Source: Bordetella genomosp. 9 (lineage in GTDB: Bacteria > Pseudomonadota > Gammaproteobacteria > Burkholderiales > Burkholderiaceae_B). Taken from it: a stretch of 64,000 bases of DNA. Made by a program: the position numbers and the translations under genes. The stretch covers positions 3,100,001 to 3,164,000 of the forward strand of contig NZ_NEVJ01000003.1 in assembly GCF_002261425.1 (NCBI RefSeq). The letters are read 5' to 3'. Of this stretch, positions 27,301 to 34,296 are shown one piece after another. Position 1 is the stretch's first letter. Every line of letters starts with the position of its first letter. The notes beneath the pieces are model-generated. The model was not told the origin of the DNA. It did not search any database and was given only the letters and a program-made list of their open reading frames with translations.

Positions 27301-28344
27301 TCACGCGGCTTCCGTCCTGAACGACATGGGCGACACGCCCAGCCGGCGTTCGAAGGCGCGCGCCATTTGCTGCCGCCCGGAAAAGCCGCAGCGCAGCGCG
27401 ATCTTGTCCAGCGACTGGTTCGTGCCGGACAGCAGTTCCCGCGCCAGGTCCACCTGGGCCGCCCGGATGTATTGGTTGGGCGACAGGTCGAATACGTCCT
27501 TGAACGTGCGCGCCAGCTGGCGCGTGCCCAGGCAGACGTGCTCGGCCACTTCGTCCACCGTCACGCCATGCTCCAGCCGCGCGAGGATGAAATCGGTGGC
27601 CCGCCGCAGGCGATCGGTGGAACCGCCGTAGGCGGCCAGCGCCGTGCTTTGCTGGCCTTGTCCCGGCGCTCGCACGCGGAACACCACCAGATCGCGCGCG
27701 ATCGCCAGGGCCAGCTCCCTGCCGAAATCCTCGTCGACCAGGCTCAGGGCAAGATCGATGCCGGCGGAAGCGCCGGCCGACGTGAACATCTTGCCCTGGC
27801 GCGTGAACAGCGTGTCTTCATGCACGCGCACCGCCGGATAAAGATGGGCGAAGCGTTGGATATATCCCCAATGCGTCGTCGCCGGCCCGCCATCCAGCAG
27901 GCCCGACTCGGCCAGCACGAACGCGCCCGTGCAGACCGAGCCCACGCGCCGCACGCGGGGCGCCACCGCCAGGAGCCAGTTCCTGAGCTGCAGGTCGTGC
28001 TTCGCATTCATCACGCCGGGTCCGCCAGCGACGATCAGCGTGTCGAAGGCGCAGATGTCGGGCGGCGGCAACGCGGCGCTCTGCAGGCGCAGGCCGGAGG
28101 ACGTGGCGATCTCGCCGCCGAACGAGGAAATCGCCGTGACGCGGTAACGATCCGGTTCGTCGGCACGGCGCTGGTGATGATTGGCCCGGCTGAACACGTC
28201 GGCGGGGCCGGTCGCGTCGAGCAGCAGGACGTCGTTGAAAACGACGATCCCGACTTCCCGAGTGCCCACGGCGGGCAGGCGCGCCACGACCGCGTCAGTC
28301 CGCGGCGAAACCGATTTCCTGGACAACCTGCTTCCACTGGGCAT
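27301..28344 (-). CDS. GlxA-type AraC-family transcriptional regulator
   Basis: The N-terminal part (residues about 30-200) is a DJ-1/PfpI-like amidase fold with VGSVCTGAFVLAESGLLDGG around the nucleophile-elbow Cys. The C-terminal 100 residues hold two AraC helix-turn-helix motifs (VDEVAEHVCLGTRQLARTF and DKIALRCGFSGRQQMARAF). Such regulators sense amino-acid or quaternary-amine catabolites. The listed ATG overlaps the 3' end of the upstream Bug gene by 50 bp; a GTG at 28287 would avoid overlap and still keep the whole domain. It may control the divergent Bug/DJ-1 genes next door. Confidence 0.88.
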   Translation of the reverse strand: MPSGSRLSRKSVSPRTDAVVARLPAVGTREVGIVVFNDVLLLDATGPADVFSRANHHQRRADEPDRYRVTAISSFGGEIATSSGLRLQSAALPPPDICAFDTLIVAGGPGVMNAKHDLQLRNWLLAVAPRVRRVGSVCTGAFVLAESGLLDGGPATTHWGYIQRFAHLYPAVRVHEDTLFTRQGKMFTSAGASAGIDLALSLVDEDFGRELALAIARDLVVFRVRAPGQGQQSTALAAYGGSTDRLRRATDFILARLEHGVTVDEVAEHVCLGTRQLARTFKDVFDLSPNQYIRAAQVDLARELLSGTNQSLDKIALRCGFSGRQQMARAFERRLGVSPMSFRTEAA

Positions 28345-29269
28345 ATTCCCTCTTCATGGTGTCGGCCAGCGTGGCGGCGTCCCCATCGCCGATCTCCAGC
28401 CCCGCCGCCAGCAGCGGGGCGCGGACTTTTTCATCCTTCACGAGGGCAAGCAAGGCGCTTCGATAGCGAGCCACGGTGGCGGCGTCGACGTTGCGCGCCA
28501 GGAAATAGGAAAACCACTCCCGGCTGACCAGCGCCTTGTAGCCTTCTTCGGGAAACGTCGGCACGTCGCGCAGCTGCGAGGTGCGCGAGTCTCCGGTCAC
28601 GGCCAGTATCTTGAGCTTGCCCGCGCGATGATGATCGAGGATATCACTGGTCGCCAGGAAGGCGAACGGGATTTGCCCGGACATCACGTCGGCCAGCGCC
28701 GGCGCTGAACCGCGATAGGCCACGTGCGTGAACTTGCAGTCCATCTCGCGCTGGAGCAGCACGCCTGAAAAGTGGAAGACGCTGCCGGAAGCCGGCGAAC
28801 CGTAGAAGCCGAACTCGGGGTTCTGGCGGATCAGGGCGATCGCTTCCCTCAAGGTCTTGGCCGGCACCGTCGGCGCGCAGGCGAAGGCGATCGGCGCCGT
28901 GGCCACGGTGCCGACGGGCACGAAGTCCTGGAACGGGTCGTAGGGCAGGTTCCGGTAGGTGTGGGGGTAGATCACCATCGACGAACCTATGGTCTGCAGC
29001 AGCACGCTGCCGTCGGCCGGCCCGGTCTTCGCGAAGCCCACGGCGACCTGTCCGCCCGCGCCGGAACGATTCTCCACCACGACGTTGGCCTGCAACGCGG
29101 CCGCCAGGACCGGCGCCACCACCCTGGCGATCCTGTCGCCCGTCGCGCCGGGCGGAAATCCCACCAGTACGCGCACCACGCCCGGATGGGCGTCGGCGGC
29201 GATCGAAAGTGCCGGGCGTATCAACGCCAGGCCGCCCAGCATCTGCAGGGCTATGCGTCTGCGATTCAT
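28295..29269 (-). CDS. Bug-family tripartite tricarboxylate transporter receptor
   Basis: This 324-residue periplasmic binding protein has a signal peptide (about residues 1-25, ending in LSIAADA). The Bug signatures are VRVLVGFPPGATGDRIAR, VVENRSGAGGQVA and DVPTFPEEGYKAL. The ligand is not predictable. The ATG start faces a 184-bp divergent spacer with a nested palindrome. It lies upstream of and overlaps the GlxA-type regulator gene, so the two are probably cotranscribed. Confidence 0.9.
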   Translation of the reverse strand: MNRRRIALQMLGGLALIRPALSIAADAHPGVVRVLVGFPPGATGDRIARVVAPVLAAALQANVVVENRSGAGGQVAVGFAKTGPADGSVLLQTIGSSMVIYPHTYRNLPYDPFQDFVPVGTVATAPIAFACAPTVPAKTLREAIALIRQNPEFGFYGSPASGSVFHFSGVLLQREMDCKFTHVAYRGSAPALADVMSGQIPFAFLATSDILDHHRAGKLKILAVTGDSRTSQLRDVPTFPEEGYKALVSREWFSYFLARNVDAATVARYRSALLALVKDEKVRAPLLAAGLEIGDGDAATLADTMKREYAQWKQVVQEIGFAAD

Positions 29270-29343
29270 GATTGACCTTTATATAGACCGCCGACGGGCG
29301 GTTCCCCTAGCTGCGAGTGTCGCCGTCCGCGGCCATGGCGACT

Positions 29344-29419
29344 GGACATTTGCATGCCATTTCAGGACATTCCCGTTCCGCGAATCGCGGCGATGTCTTC
29401 AAATGGCACATAAATGTCC
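29344..29419. promoter_or_regulatory. Nested palindrome in the divergent Bug / DJ-1 promoter region
   Basis: Three inverted pairs share one centre (29381.5): GGACATTT/AAATGTCC (29344-29351 and 29412-29419), TGCCATTT/AAATGGCA (29355-29362 and 29401-29408), and GACAT/ATGTC (29366-29370 and 29393-29397). In each arm GGACAT recurs with a 21-bp period. This is a probable operator array for a regulator contacting one face of the helix; the neighbouring GlxA-type protein is the obvious candidate. Confidence 0.7.
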
Positions 29420-29453
29420 GGCACGGACGCCGCCATGCTGGCAGGGTGACATC

Positions 29454-30203
29454 ATGAAAACCGATACCGAAAGCCGCGCCGCGCAAAGCCCGGACGCCAA
29501 GGACCAGTCCCGCAAGACCCGCAAGACCCGCATCGGGATGCTGGTCTTCCCGCTGGTGACGTCGCTGGACATCCTGGGACCCTTCGAAGTCCTGGCGCGC
29601 GCGCCGGATTGCCAGGCCGAGCTGGTCTGGAAAAGCCGCGAGCCCGTCAGGGGCGACACCGGCCTGGTGCTCACGCCCGACAGGAGCTTCGACGACGCGC
29701 CGCAGTACGACGTGATCGTGGTGCCGGGCGGACCGGGACAGACGCCGTTGATGGAGGATGACGAGGTCATCGGCTTCCTGCGGCGGCAGGCGGCCGGCGC
29801 GGAGCTGGTCACCTCGGTCTGCACCGGGTCGCTGTTGCTGGCGGCCGCGGGACTGCTGGACGGACGGAAGGCCACCTGCCATTGGCTGTCGATCGACCAG
29901 TTGGCGTTGTTCGGCGTCGAGGCGCTGCCGGATCGCGTGGTGGTGGACGGGGACCGGATCACCGGCGGGGGCGTGACGTCCGGCCTGGATTTCGCATTCA
30001 CGGTGCTGGCCAGGCTGCGCGGCGAAGGCCCCGCCAAGGCGCTGCAGCTGATGCTGGAATACGATCCCGCGCCGCCGTTCCAGAGCGGCCATCCGCGGGT
30101 CGCGGCGCCCGAGCTGGTCGAGCAGGTGCGGGCGTCCGCGCGCGACATGCTCGAGCGCCGGCGCGAAGTGTCCGCGCGCGTCGCCAGGAGTCGCGGCGCA
30201 TAG
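29454..30203 (+). CDS. DJ-1/PfpI family protein, isonitrile hydratase-like
   Basis: This 249-residue protein has a DJ-1/PfpI domain from about residue 27 (RIGMLVFPLVTSLDILGPFE). The nucleophile elbow VTSVCTGSLLLAAAGLLDG with its Cys and the following TCHW resemble isonitrile hydratase (InhA), which converts isonitriles to N-formamides. Unlike the GlxA-type regulator on the other side of the locus, it lacks an AraC domain. The first 25 residues are polar (TDTESRAAQSPDAKDQSRKT) and may be an extension. Isonitrile hydration is a family-based guess. Confidence 0.85.
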   Translation: MKTDTESRAAQSPDAKDQSRKTRKTRIGMLVFPLVTSLDILGPFEVLARAPDCQAELVWKSREPVRGDTGLVLTPDRSFDDAPQYDVIVVPGGPGQTPLMEDDEVIGFLRRQAAGAELVTSVCTGSLLLAAAGLLDGRKATCHWLSIDQLALFGVEALPDRVVVDGDRITGGGVTSGLDFAFTVLARLRGEGPAKALQLMLEYDPAPPFQSGHPRVAAPELVEQVRASARDMLERRREVSARVARSRGA

Positions 30204-30220
30204 CAGGCGGGTCGGGGGCC

Positions 30221-30247
30221 CTGCTGCCCCTGCTGCCCCTGCTGCCC
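30221..30247 (+). repeat. Three 9-bp units after the DJ-1 gene
   Basis: CTGCTGCCC is repeated three times in tandem, beginning 18 bp after the stop codon. No function is evident. Confidence 0.85.
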
Positions 30248-30313
30248 TTTGGCCCCTGCGGCCGCTACGGCTCCTGAGGTCCAAGGTCCCCTGCGCATCC
30301 TCCCATCACGGGA

Positions 30314-30333
30314 ATACGGCAATGCCGTATAAT
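30314..30333 (+). promoter_or_regulatory. Palindrome overlapping the -10 of the HTH-rimO unit
   Basis: ATACGGC-AAT-GCCGTAT (30314-30330) is a perfect 17-bp inverted repeat, and TATAAT at 30328-30333 overlaps its right arm. Binding here would block RNA polymerase. The small HTH protein encoded at 30420 is the natural candidate for autorepression. Confidence 0.6.
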
Positions 30334-30419
30334 CCCGCGCTCATCCCCGTGCCGCCGAGGCACGGCGGCTAGAACCAGGGTGGCGGCGCGCAGCCGCTCC
30401 ACCCACGCATCGATCAATC

Positions 30420-30683
30420 ATGGAAAAAACCACCCCGCCGGCGCGCGCCGCCCGGCGGCAGCCGTCGCGCATCAGCGAAGCGCGCAGCCGCGTCGGCCTG
30501 CCCCAGGCGGACTTCGCGGAACTGCTGGGCGTCAGCGTGCGCACCTTGCAGGATTGGGAGCAGGGCCGGCGCAATCCGTCCGGCGCGGCCAAAACCCTGC
30601 TGCAGGTGGCGATGCTGCACCCGGAAACCCTGCGCGACCTGCCGCGCTGGCATGCGGACGAGTCCGGCCTGCCGCCCGCCTGA
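30420..30683 (+). CDS. Small XRE-type helix-turn-helix regulator
   Basis: This 87-residue protein has an XRE HTH (about residues 28-60: GLPQADFAELLGVSVRTLQD followed by WEQGRRNPSG), like NadS/HigA-type regulators. The N terminus is basic and Pro/Arg-rich. No toxin-like gene adjoins it, so a toxin-antitoxin role is not supported. Its promoter carries a perfect palindrome over the -10 box. It lies 60 bp before rimO in the same direction and may share transcription with it. Confidence 0.85.
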   Translation: MEKTTPPARAARRQPSRISEARSRVGLPQADFAELLGVSVRTLQDWEQGRRNPSGAAKTLLQVAMLHPETLRDLPRWHADESGLPPA

Positions 30684-30743
30684 ATCGAAACGACTATCCC
30701 GCCGCACGGCCTGGACCCGTGCGCGTAACCACGGTGAACTAGA

Positions 30744-32195
30744 TTGGAAATCCTGGAAAAATCGCGAGCCGCCAATGGCTCCAGCAATACGGCCGCCAGC
30801 AAGGCGGCGCCCGCCGGCATGAACGGCGGCACCGGCAACGGCGCGACCGCCAATAGCGGCGGTGGCGGCAACGGCCGCGCGCCGCGCGTCGGCTTCGTTT
30901 CGCTGGGCTGTCCCAAGGCGTTGGTCGATTCCGAACGCATCCTGACCCAGCTGCGCACCGAAGGCTACGACGTCACGCCGTCTTATGACGACGCCGACGT
31001 GGTGGTGGTGAACACCTGTGGCTTCATCGACAGCGCCAAGGCCGAATCGCTGGAAGCGATCGGCGAAGCGCTGGCCGAGAACGGCAAGGTGATCGTGACG
31101 GGCTGCATGGGCGTCGAGGAATCCGCCATCCGCGACGTGCATCCCAGCGTGCTGGCGGTGACCGGCCCGCAGCAGTACGAGCAGGTGGTTCGCGCCGTGC
31201 ATCAGGCCGCGCCGCCCAGCGCGACGCACAACCCCTACCTGGACCTGGTGCCGCCGCAAGGCGTCAAGCTGACGCCGCGCCACTATGCCTACCTGAAGAT
31301 TTCGGAAGGCTGCAACCATCGCTGCAGCTTCTGCATCATCCCGTCGATGCGCGGCGACCTGGTCAGCCGGCCGGTGGGCGACGTCCTGAACGAAGCCGAG
31401 CGGCTGGTGAAGGCCGGCGTCAAGGAACTGCTGGTGATTTCGCAGGACACCAGCGCCTACGGCGTCGACCTGAAATACCGCAGCGGTTTCTGGAACGGCC
31501 GGCCGGTGAAGACTCGCATGACCGAACTCTGTTCGGCGCTGTCGGAACTGGGCGTCTGGACCCGCCTGCACTACGTCTATCCCTACCCGCACGTCGACGA
31601 AGTGATCCCGCTGATGGCGGAAGGCAAGATACTGCCTTACCTGGATATTCCCTTCCAGCACGCCAGCCCGCGCATTCTCAAGGCGATGAAGCGGCCGGCG
31701 TTCGAAGACAAGACCATGGCGCGCATCAAGCAATGGCGCGAGGTCTGTCCGGACCTGACGCTGCGGTCCACCTTCATCGTCGGATTCCCCGGCGAAACCG
31801 AGGAAGACTTCCAATACCTGCTGGACTGGATGAGCGAAGCCCAGCTGGACCGGGTCGGCTGTTTCCAGTATTCGCCGGTGGAAGGCGCGCCCGCCAATGC
31901 GCTGGGCGATGCCGTGCCGGATGAGGTCAAGCAGGACCGCTGGGAGCGCTTCATGGCGCACCAGCAGCAGATTTCGGCGGAGCGCCTGCAGGCGCGCGTG
32001 GGCCGCGAGATCGAGGTGTTGATCGACGAGGTCGACGAAGACGGCGCCATCGGCCGCAGCAGCGCCGATGCGCCGGAAATCGACGGCAGCGTCTACGTGG
32101 CGTCGGAACAGCCGCTCAAGCCGGGCGACCTGATCCGCGCCACGGTGACGGACGCGGATGAATACGATCTGTGGGCCGACGCGATCGAGCGTTGA
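30744..32195 (+). CDS. rimO: Ribosomal protein S12 methylthiotransferase RimO
   Basis: This radical-SAM enzyme methylthiolates Asp88 of ribosomal protein S12. The N-terminal UPF0004 domain starts at [19 protein letters not shown] with cluster cysteines also in VVNTCGF and TGCMGV. The radical-SAM motif is [19 protein letters not shown] (CxxxCxxC) and the TRAM domain ends the protein. The first 45 residues are Gly/Ala/Asn-rich and variable. The TTG at 30744 is one possible start; an ATG at 30819 gives a shorter tail, and neither has a strong ribosome-binding site. Confidence 0.94.
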   Translation: MEILEKSRAANGSSNTAASKAAPAGMNGGTGNGATANSGGGGNGRAPRVGFVSLGCPKALVDSERILTQLRTEGYDVTPSYDDADVVVVNTCGFIDSAKAESLEAIGEALAENGKVIVTGCMGVEESAIRDVHPSVLAVTGPQQYEQVVRAVHQAAPPSATHNPYLDLVPPQGVKLTPRHYAYLKISEGCNHRCSFCIIPSMRGDLVSRPVGDVLNEAERLVKAGVKELLVISQDTSAYGVDLKYRSGFWNGRPVKTRMTELCSALSELGVWTRLHYVYPYPHVDEVIPLMAEGKILPYLDIPFQHASPRILKAMKRPAFEDKTMARIKQWREVCPDLTLRSTFIVGFPGETEEDFQYLLDWMSEAQLDRVGCFQYSPVEGAPANALGDAVPDEVKQDRWERFMAHQQQISAERLQARVGREIEVLIDEVDEDGAIGRSSADAPEIDGSVYVASEQPLKPGDLIRATVTDADEYDLWADAIER

Positions 32196-32223
32196 TACCG
32201 CAGCAAGCCGGAGACGGCCGCGC

Positions 32224-32253
32224 CGCCGCCCGGGCCTGATCGCCCGGGCGGCG
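32224..32253. terminator. Strong bidirectional hairpin after rimO
   Basis: A 12-bp GC stem (CCGCCCGGGC core; 32224-32235 with 32242-32253) encloses a 6-base loop CTGATC. It lies between convergent rimO and the ferritin-like gene. There is no long U-run, so efficiency is uncertain. Confidence 0.65.
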
Positions 32254-32259
32254 CGCCGG

Positions 32260-32805
32260 TCAGTCCAGGAAGTCCGACAGGTCGTCGGCGTGTTCTTCTT
32301 CCACGGCCAGGATTTCTTCCATCAGGCGGCGCGTGGTGGGATCGTCTTCGCCGATATAGTCCACGATCTGCTTGTAGCTATCGATGGCGATCCGCTCGGC
32401 CACCAGGTTTTCCTTGATCATGTCTTCCAGCGTGGACGCTTCGACATATTCGGAATGGCTGCGCTTGGCGAGGTTGGCCGGGTTCATGTCCGGCTCGCCG
32501 CCCAATTGAACGATCCGTTCGGCGATGCGGTCGGCGTGCTGCTGCTCTTCCGTGGCGTGCTCGGCGAATTCCGCCGCCACCGGCTCGGCGTTCATGCCGC
32601 GCGCCATGAAAAAGTGGCGCTTGTAGCGCAGGACACAGACCAGCTCGGTGGCCAGGGCGTCGTTCAGCAGGCGCAGCACGGTCTCTCGATCGGCACGGTA
32701 GGTTTCGGTGACCGCGCCGTCTTCCAGCCCCTTGCGGGCGCGCTCGCGCATCGCCTGCACGTCGACGTGGAAATCGGCCTTCTTCGATTGGGTGGACATA
32801 TCCAT
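32260..32805 (-). CDS. Ferritin-like (bacterioferritin/Dps-type) protein
   Basis: This 181-residue four-helix protein has ferritin-like iron ligands: Glu in LNDALATELVCVLRYKRHFF, the EHATEEQQHADRIAER pattern, ENLVAERIAIDSYKQI and EEILAVEEEHADDL. The paired ExxH motifs indicate a di-iron centre. It resembles the bacterioferritin/Dps-like proteins common in Burkholderiales, which store iron or protect from peroxide. Heme-binding Met is not obvious. AAGGAG lies 8 bases before the ATG at 32805. Confidence 0.87.
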   Translation of the reverse strand: MDMSTQSKKADFHVDVQAMRERARKGLEDGAVTETYRADRETVLRLLNDALATELVCVLRYKRHFFMARGMNAEPVAAEFAEHATEEQQHADRIAERIVQLGGEPDMNPANLAKRSHSEYVEASTLEDMIKENLVAERIAIDSYKQIVDYIGEDDPTTRRLMEEILAVEEEHADDLSDFLD

Positions 32806-33058
32806 ATAAGACTCTCCTTGTCTAGGGCGTTGTATCGCCGCCCCGGCGGTTGCGCGCCGAAATATGCGTAAACTACCGGGCTTCGGGCTTGGTTTGGGGG
32901 GCTACGCAAGTTTCGCGCCCGGCCTCGCCCCTGGCCTTGCGCCCGGCTTTTTCGCGCCACCGCGCCGGGCCTGGCGCATGCGGGATGTGGAATCCAAATT
33001 CCGAAATCCGGAATGCGGGACGCAGCCCCAGGCCGTCACGATTACAAGCGATGCAAGC

Positions 33059-33643
33059 ATGAAACTCGAAAACATCTGTGTGTACTGCGGCTCGAATGCC
33101 GGCCGGCAACCTGTCTATGCCGAAGCCGCCCGCGCCTTCGGCCGCGAGCTGGCGCGGCGCGGCCTGGGGCTGGTGTACGGCGGGTCCAGCAACGGCATCA
33201 TGGGCATCCTGGCCGACGCGGTGCTGGAAAGCGGCGGCCGCGCCATCGGCGTGATCCCCGAAGCCCTGGTCAAGAAAGAACTGGCCCACCGCGGACTGAC
33301 CGAGCAGCACATCGTGACGTCCATGCACGAGCGCAAGACGCTGATGGCGGAAAAGGCCGATGGCTTCGTGGCGCTTCCCGGCGGCGTCGGCACGCTCGAA
33401 GAAATTTTCGAAACCTGGACCTGGGCGCAGCTGGGCTTTCACGCCAAGCCTTGCGGCCTGCTGAACATCGCCGGCTATTTCGACAAGCTGACCGAATTCC
33501 TGGACCACACCGTGGAAGAAGCCTTCATGCGGCCGCAGCATCGCGCCATGCTGGCGGTGGAAAGCGATCCGGGCCGGCTGCTGGAGCAATTCGCCGCCTA
33601 CACGCCGCCCACCGTGTCGAAATGGATAGCACCCGCCAAATGA
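33059..33643 (+). CDS. LOG family protein (cytokinin riboside 5'-monophosphate phosphoribohydrolase type)
   Basis: This 194-residue protein has the LOG signatures ENICVYCGSNAGRQPVY at the N terminus, LVYGGSSNGIMGILADAV, and the catalytic PGGVGTLEEIFETWTWAQLG. LOG enzymes split nucleoside 5'-monophosphates to base and ribose phosphate. The ATG at 33059 matches the family start; the in-frame region upstream encodes APGLAPGLAPG from a 12-bp repeat and is probably untranslated leader. The 253-bp region before it also holds a small inverted repeat ATTCCG/CGGAAT at 32998-33014. Confidence 0.92.
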   Translation: MKLENICVYCGSNAGRQPVYAEAARAFGRELARRGLGLVYGGSSNGIMGILADAVLESGGRAIGVIPEALVKKELAHRGLTEQHIVTSMHERKTLMAEKADGFVALPGGVGTLEEIFETWTWAQLGFHAKPCGLLNIAGYFDKLTEFLDHTVEEAFMRPQHRAMLAVESDPGRLLEQFAAYTPPTVSKWIAPAK

Positions 33644-33713
33644 TGGCGACGGCAGGCATCCACATCCAGGCGACGGATCAACGCCACGCAGGCGACGCGA
33701 CCAGGACAGACTC

Positions 33714-34244
33714 ATGAAAACCACCACCGAACAGCTGCTGCGCGATTACTTCCACGCCAAGGACGAAAACCGCCCCTGGTACATGGCCCGCGCCTTCGCC
33801 CCGGATGCGCGCCTGAACATGGTGCTCAAGACGCAGGCGATCGCCTTCCCTTCCGAAGTCGCCGGCGAACCCGCCATCGCCGATACGCTGTCGCGCGCCT
33901 TCGGCCAGACCTACGACAACGTCTACACCTTCTACCTGGACCGTCCCGCGCCGGACGCGGTGCTGGGTGAATTCAGCTGCGACTGGATGGTGGCGATGAC
34001 GGAAAAGGCCAGCGGCAAGGTACGTGTGGGCTGCGGCCGCTACGACTGGCGCTTCCAGGCCGAACCGCATCGGGTCAAGCACCTGACCATCACCATCGAA
34101 TCGATGGCGACGCTGCCCGCCGACACCATGCCGGCGGTGTTCGGCTGGATCACCGCACTGCCCTACCCCTGGCTGGCGCGCGGCGCGCTGGACAGCATGC
34201 CGGCGGTGCCGGGATTGGAAGACCTGCGCTGGCTGACGCGCTGA
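33714..34244 (+). CDS. NTF2-like (SnoaL-type) fold protein
   Basis: This 176-residue protein begins TTEQLLRDYFHAKDENRPWY and shows a single alpha+beta cone-like domain with conserved FAPDARLNMVLKTQ and GCGRYDWRFQ segments. It resembles NTF2-like proteins of the SnoaL/ketosteroid isomerase superfamily. No catalytic residues can be assigned with confidence and function is unknown. The stop codon lies in the first of four tandem 14-bp units. Confidence 0.7.
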   Translation: MKTTTEQLLRDYFHAKDENRPWYMARAFAPDARLNMVLKTQAIAFPSEVAGEPAIADTLSRAFGQTYDNVYTFYLDRPAPDAVLGEFSCDWMVAMTEKASGKVRVGCGRYDWRFQAEPHRVKHLTITIESMATLPADTMPAVFGWITALPYPWLARGALDSMPAVPGLEDLRWLTR

Positions 34245-34293
34245 CAGCACAGCGCTGAACGCACGGCGCTGAAAGGACTGGGCTGAAAGGACA
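34238..34293 (+). repeat. Four degenerate 14-bp units over the NTF2-like gene stop
   Basis: Units start with GCGCTGA or GGGCTGA at 34238, 34252, 34266 and 34280. The first includes the TGA stop. The copies differ at a few positions, so the array is older than the exact ones elsewhere. Confidence 0.8.
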
Positions 34294-34296
34294 AGC

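Noticed and set aside
30420..30683. Toxin-antitoxin module at the small HTH gene
   Set aside because: The HTH resembles HigA/NadS antitoxins, but neither neighbour is toxin-like: a DJ-1 protein upstream and rimO downstream.
32864..33058. N-terminal extension of the LOG protein
   Set aside because: The in-frame upstream codons encode an APGLAPGLAPG repeat and other low-complexity sequence, whereas the family start ENICVYCGS follows the ATG at 33059.
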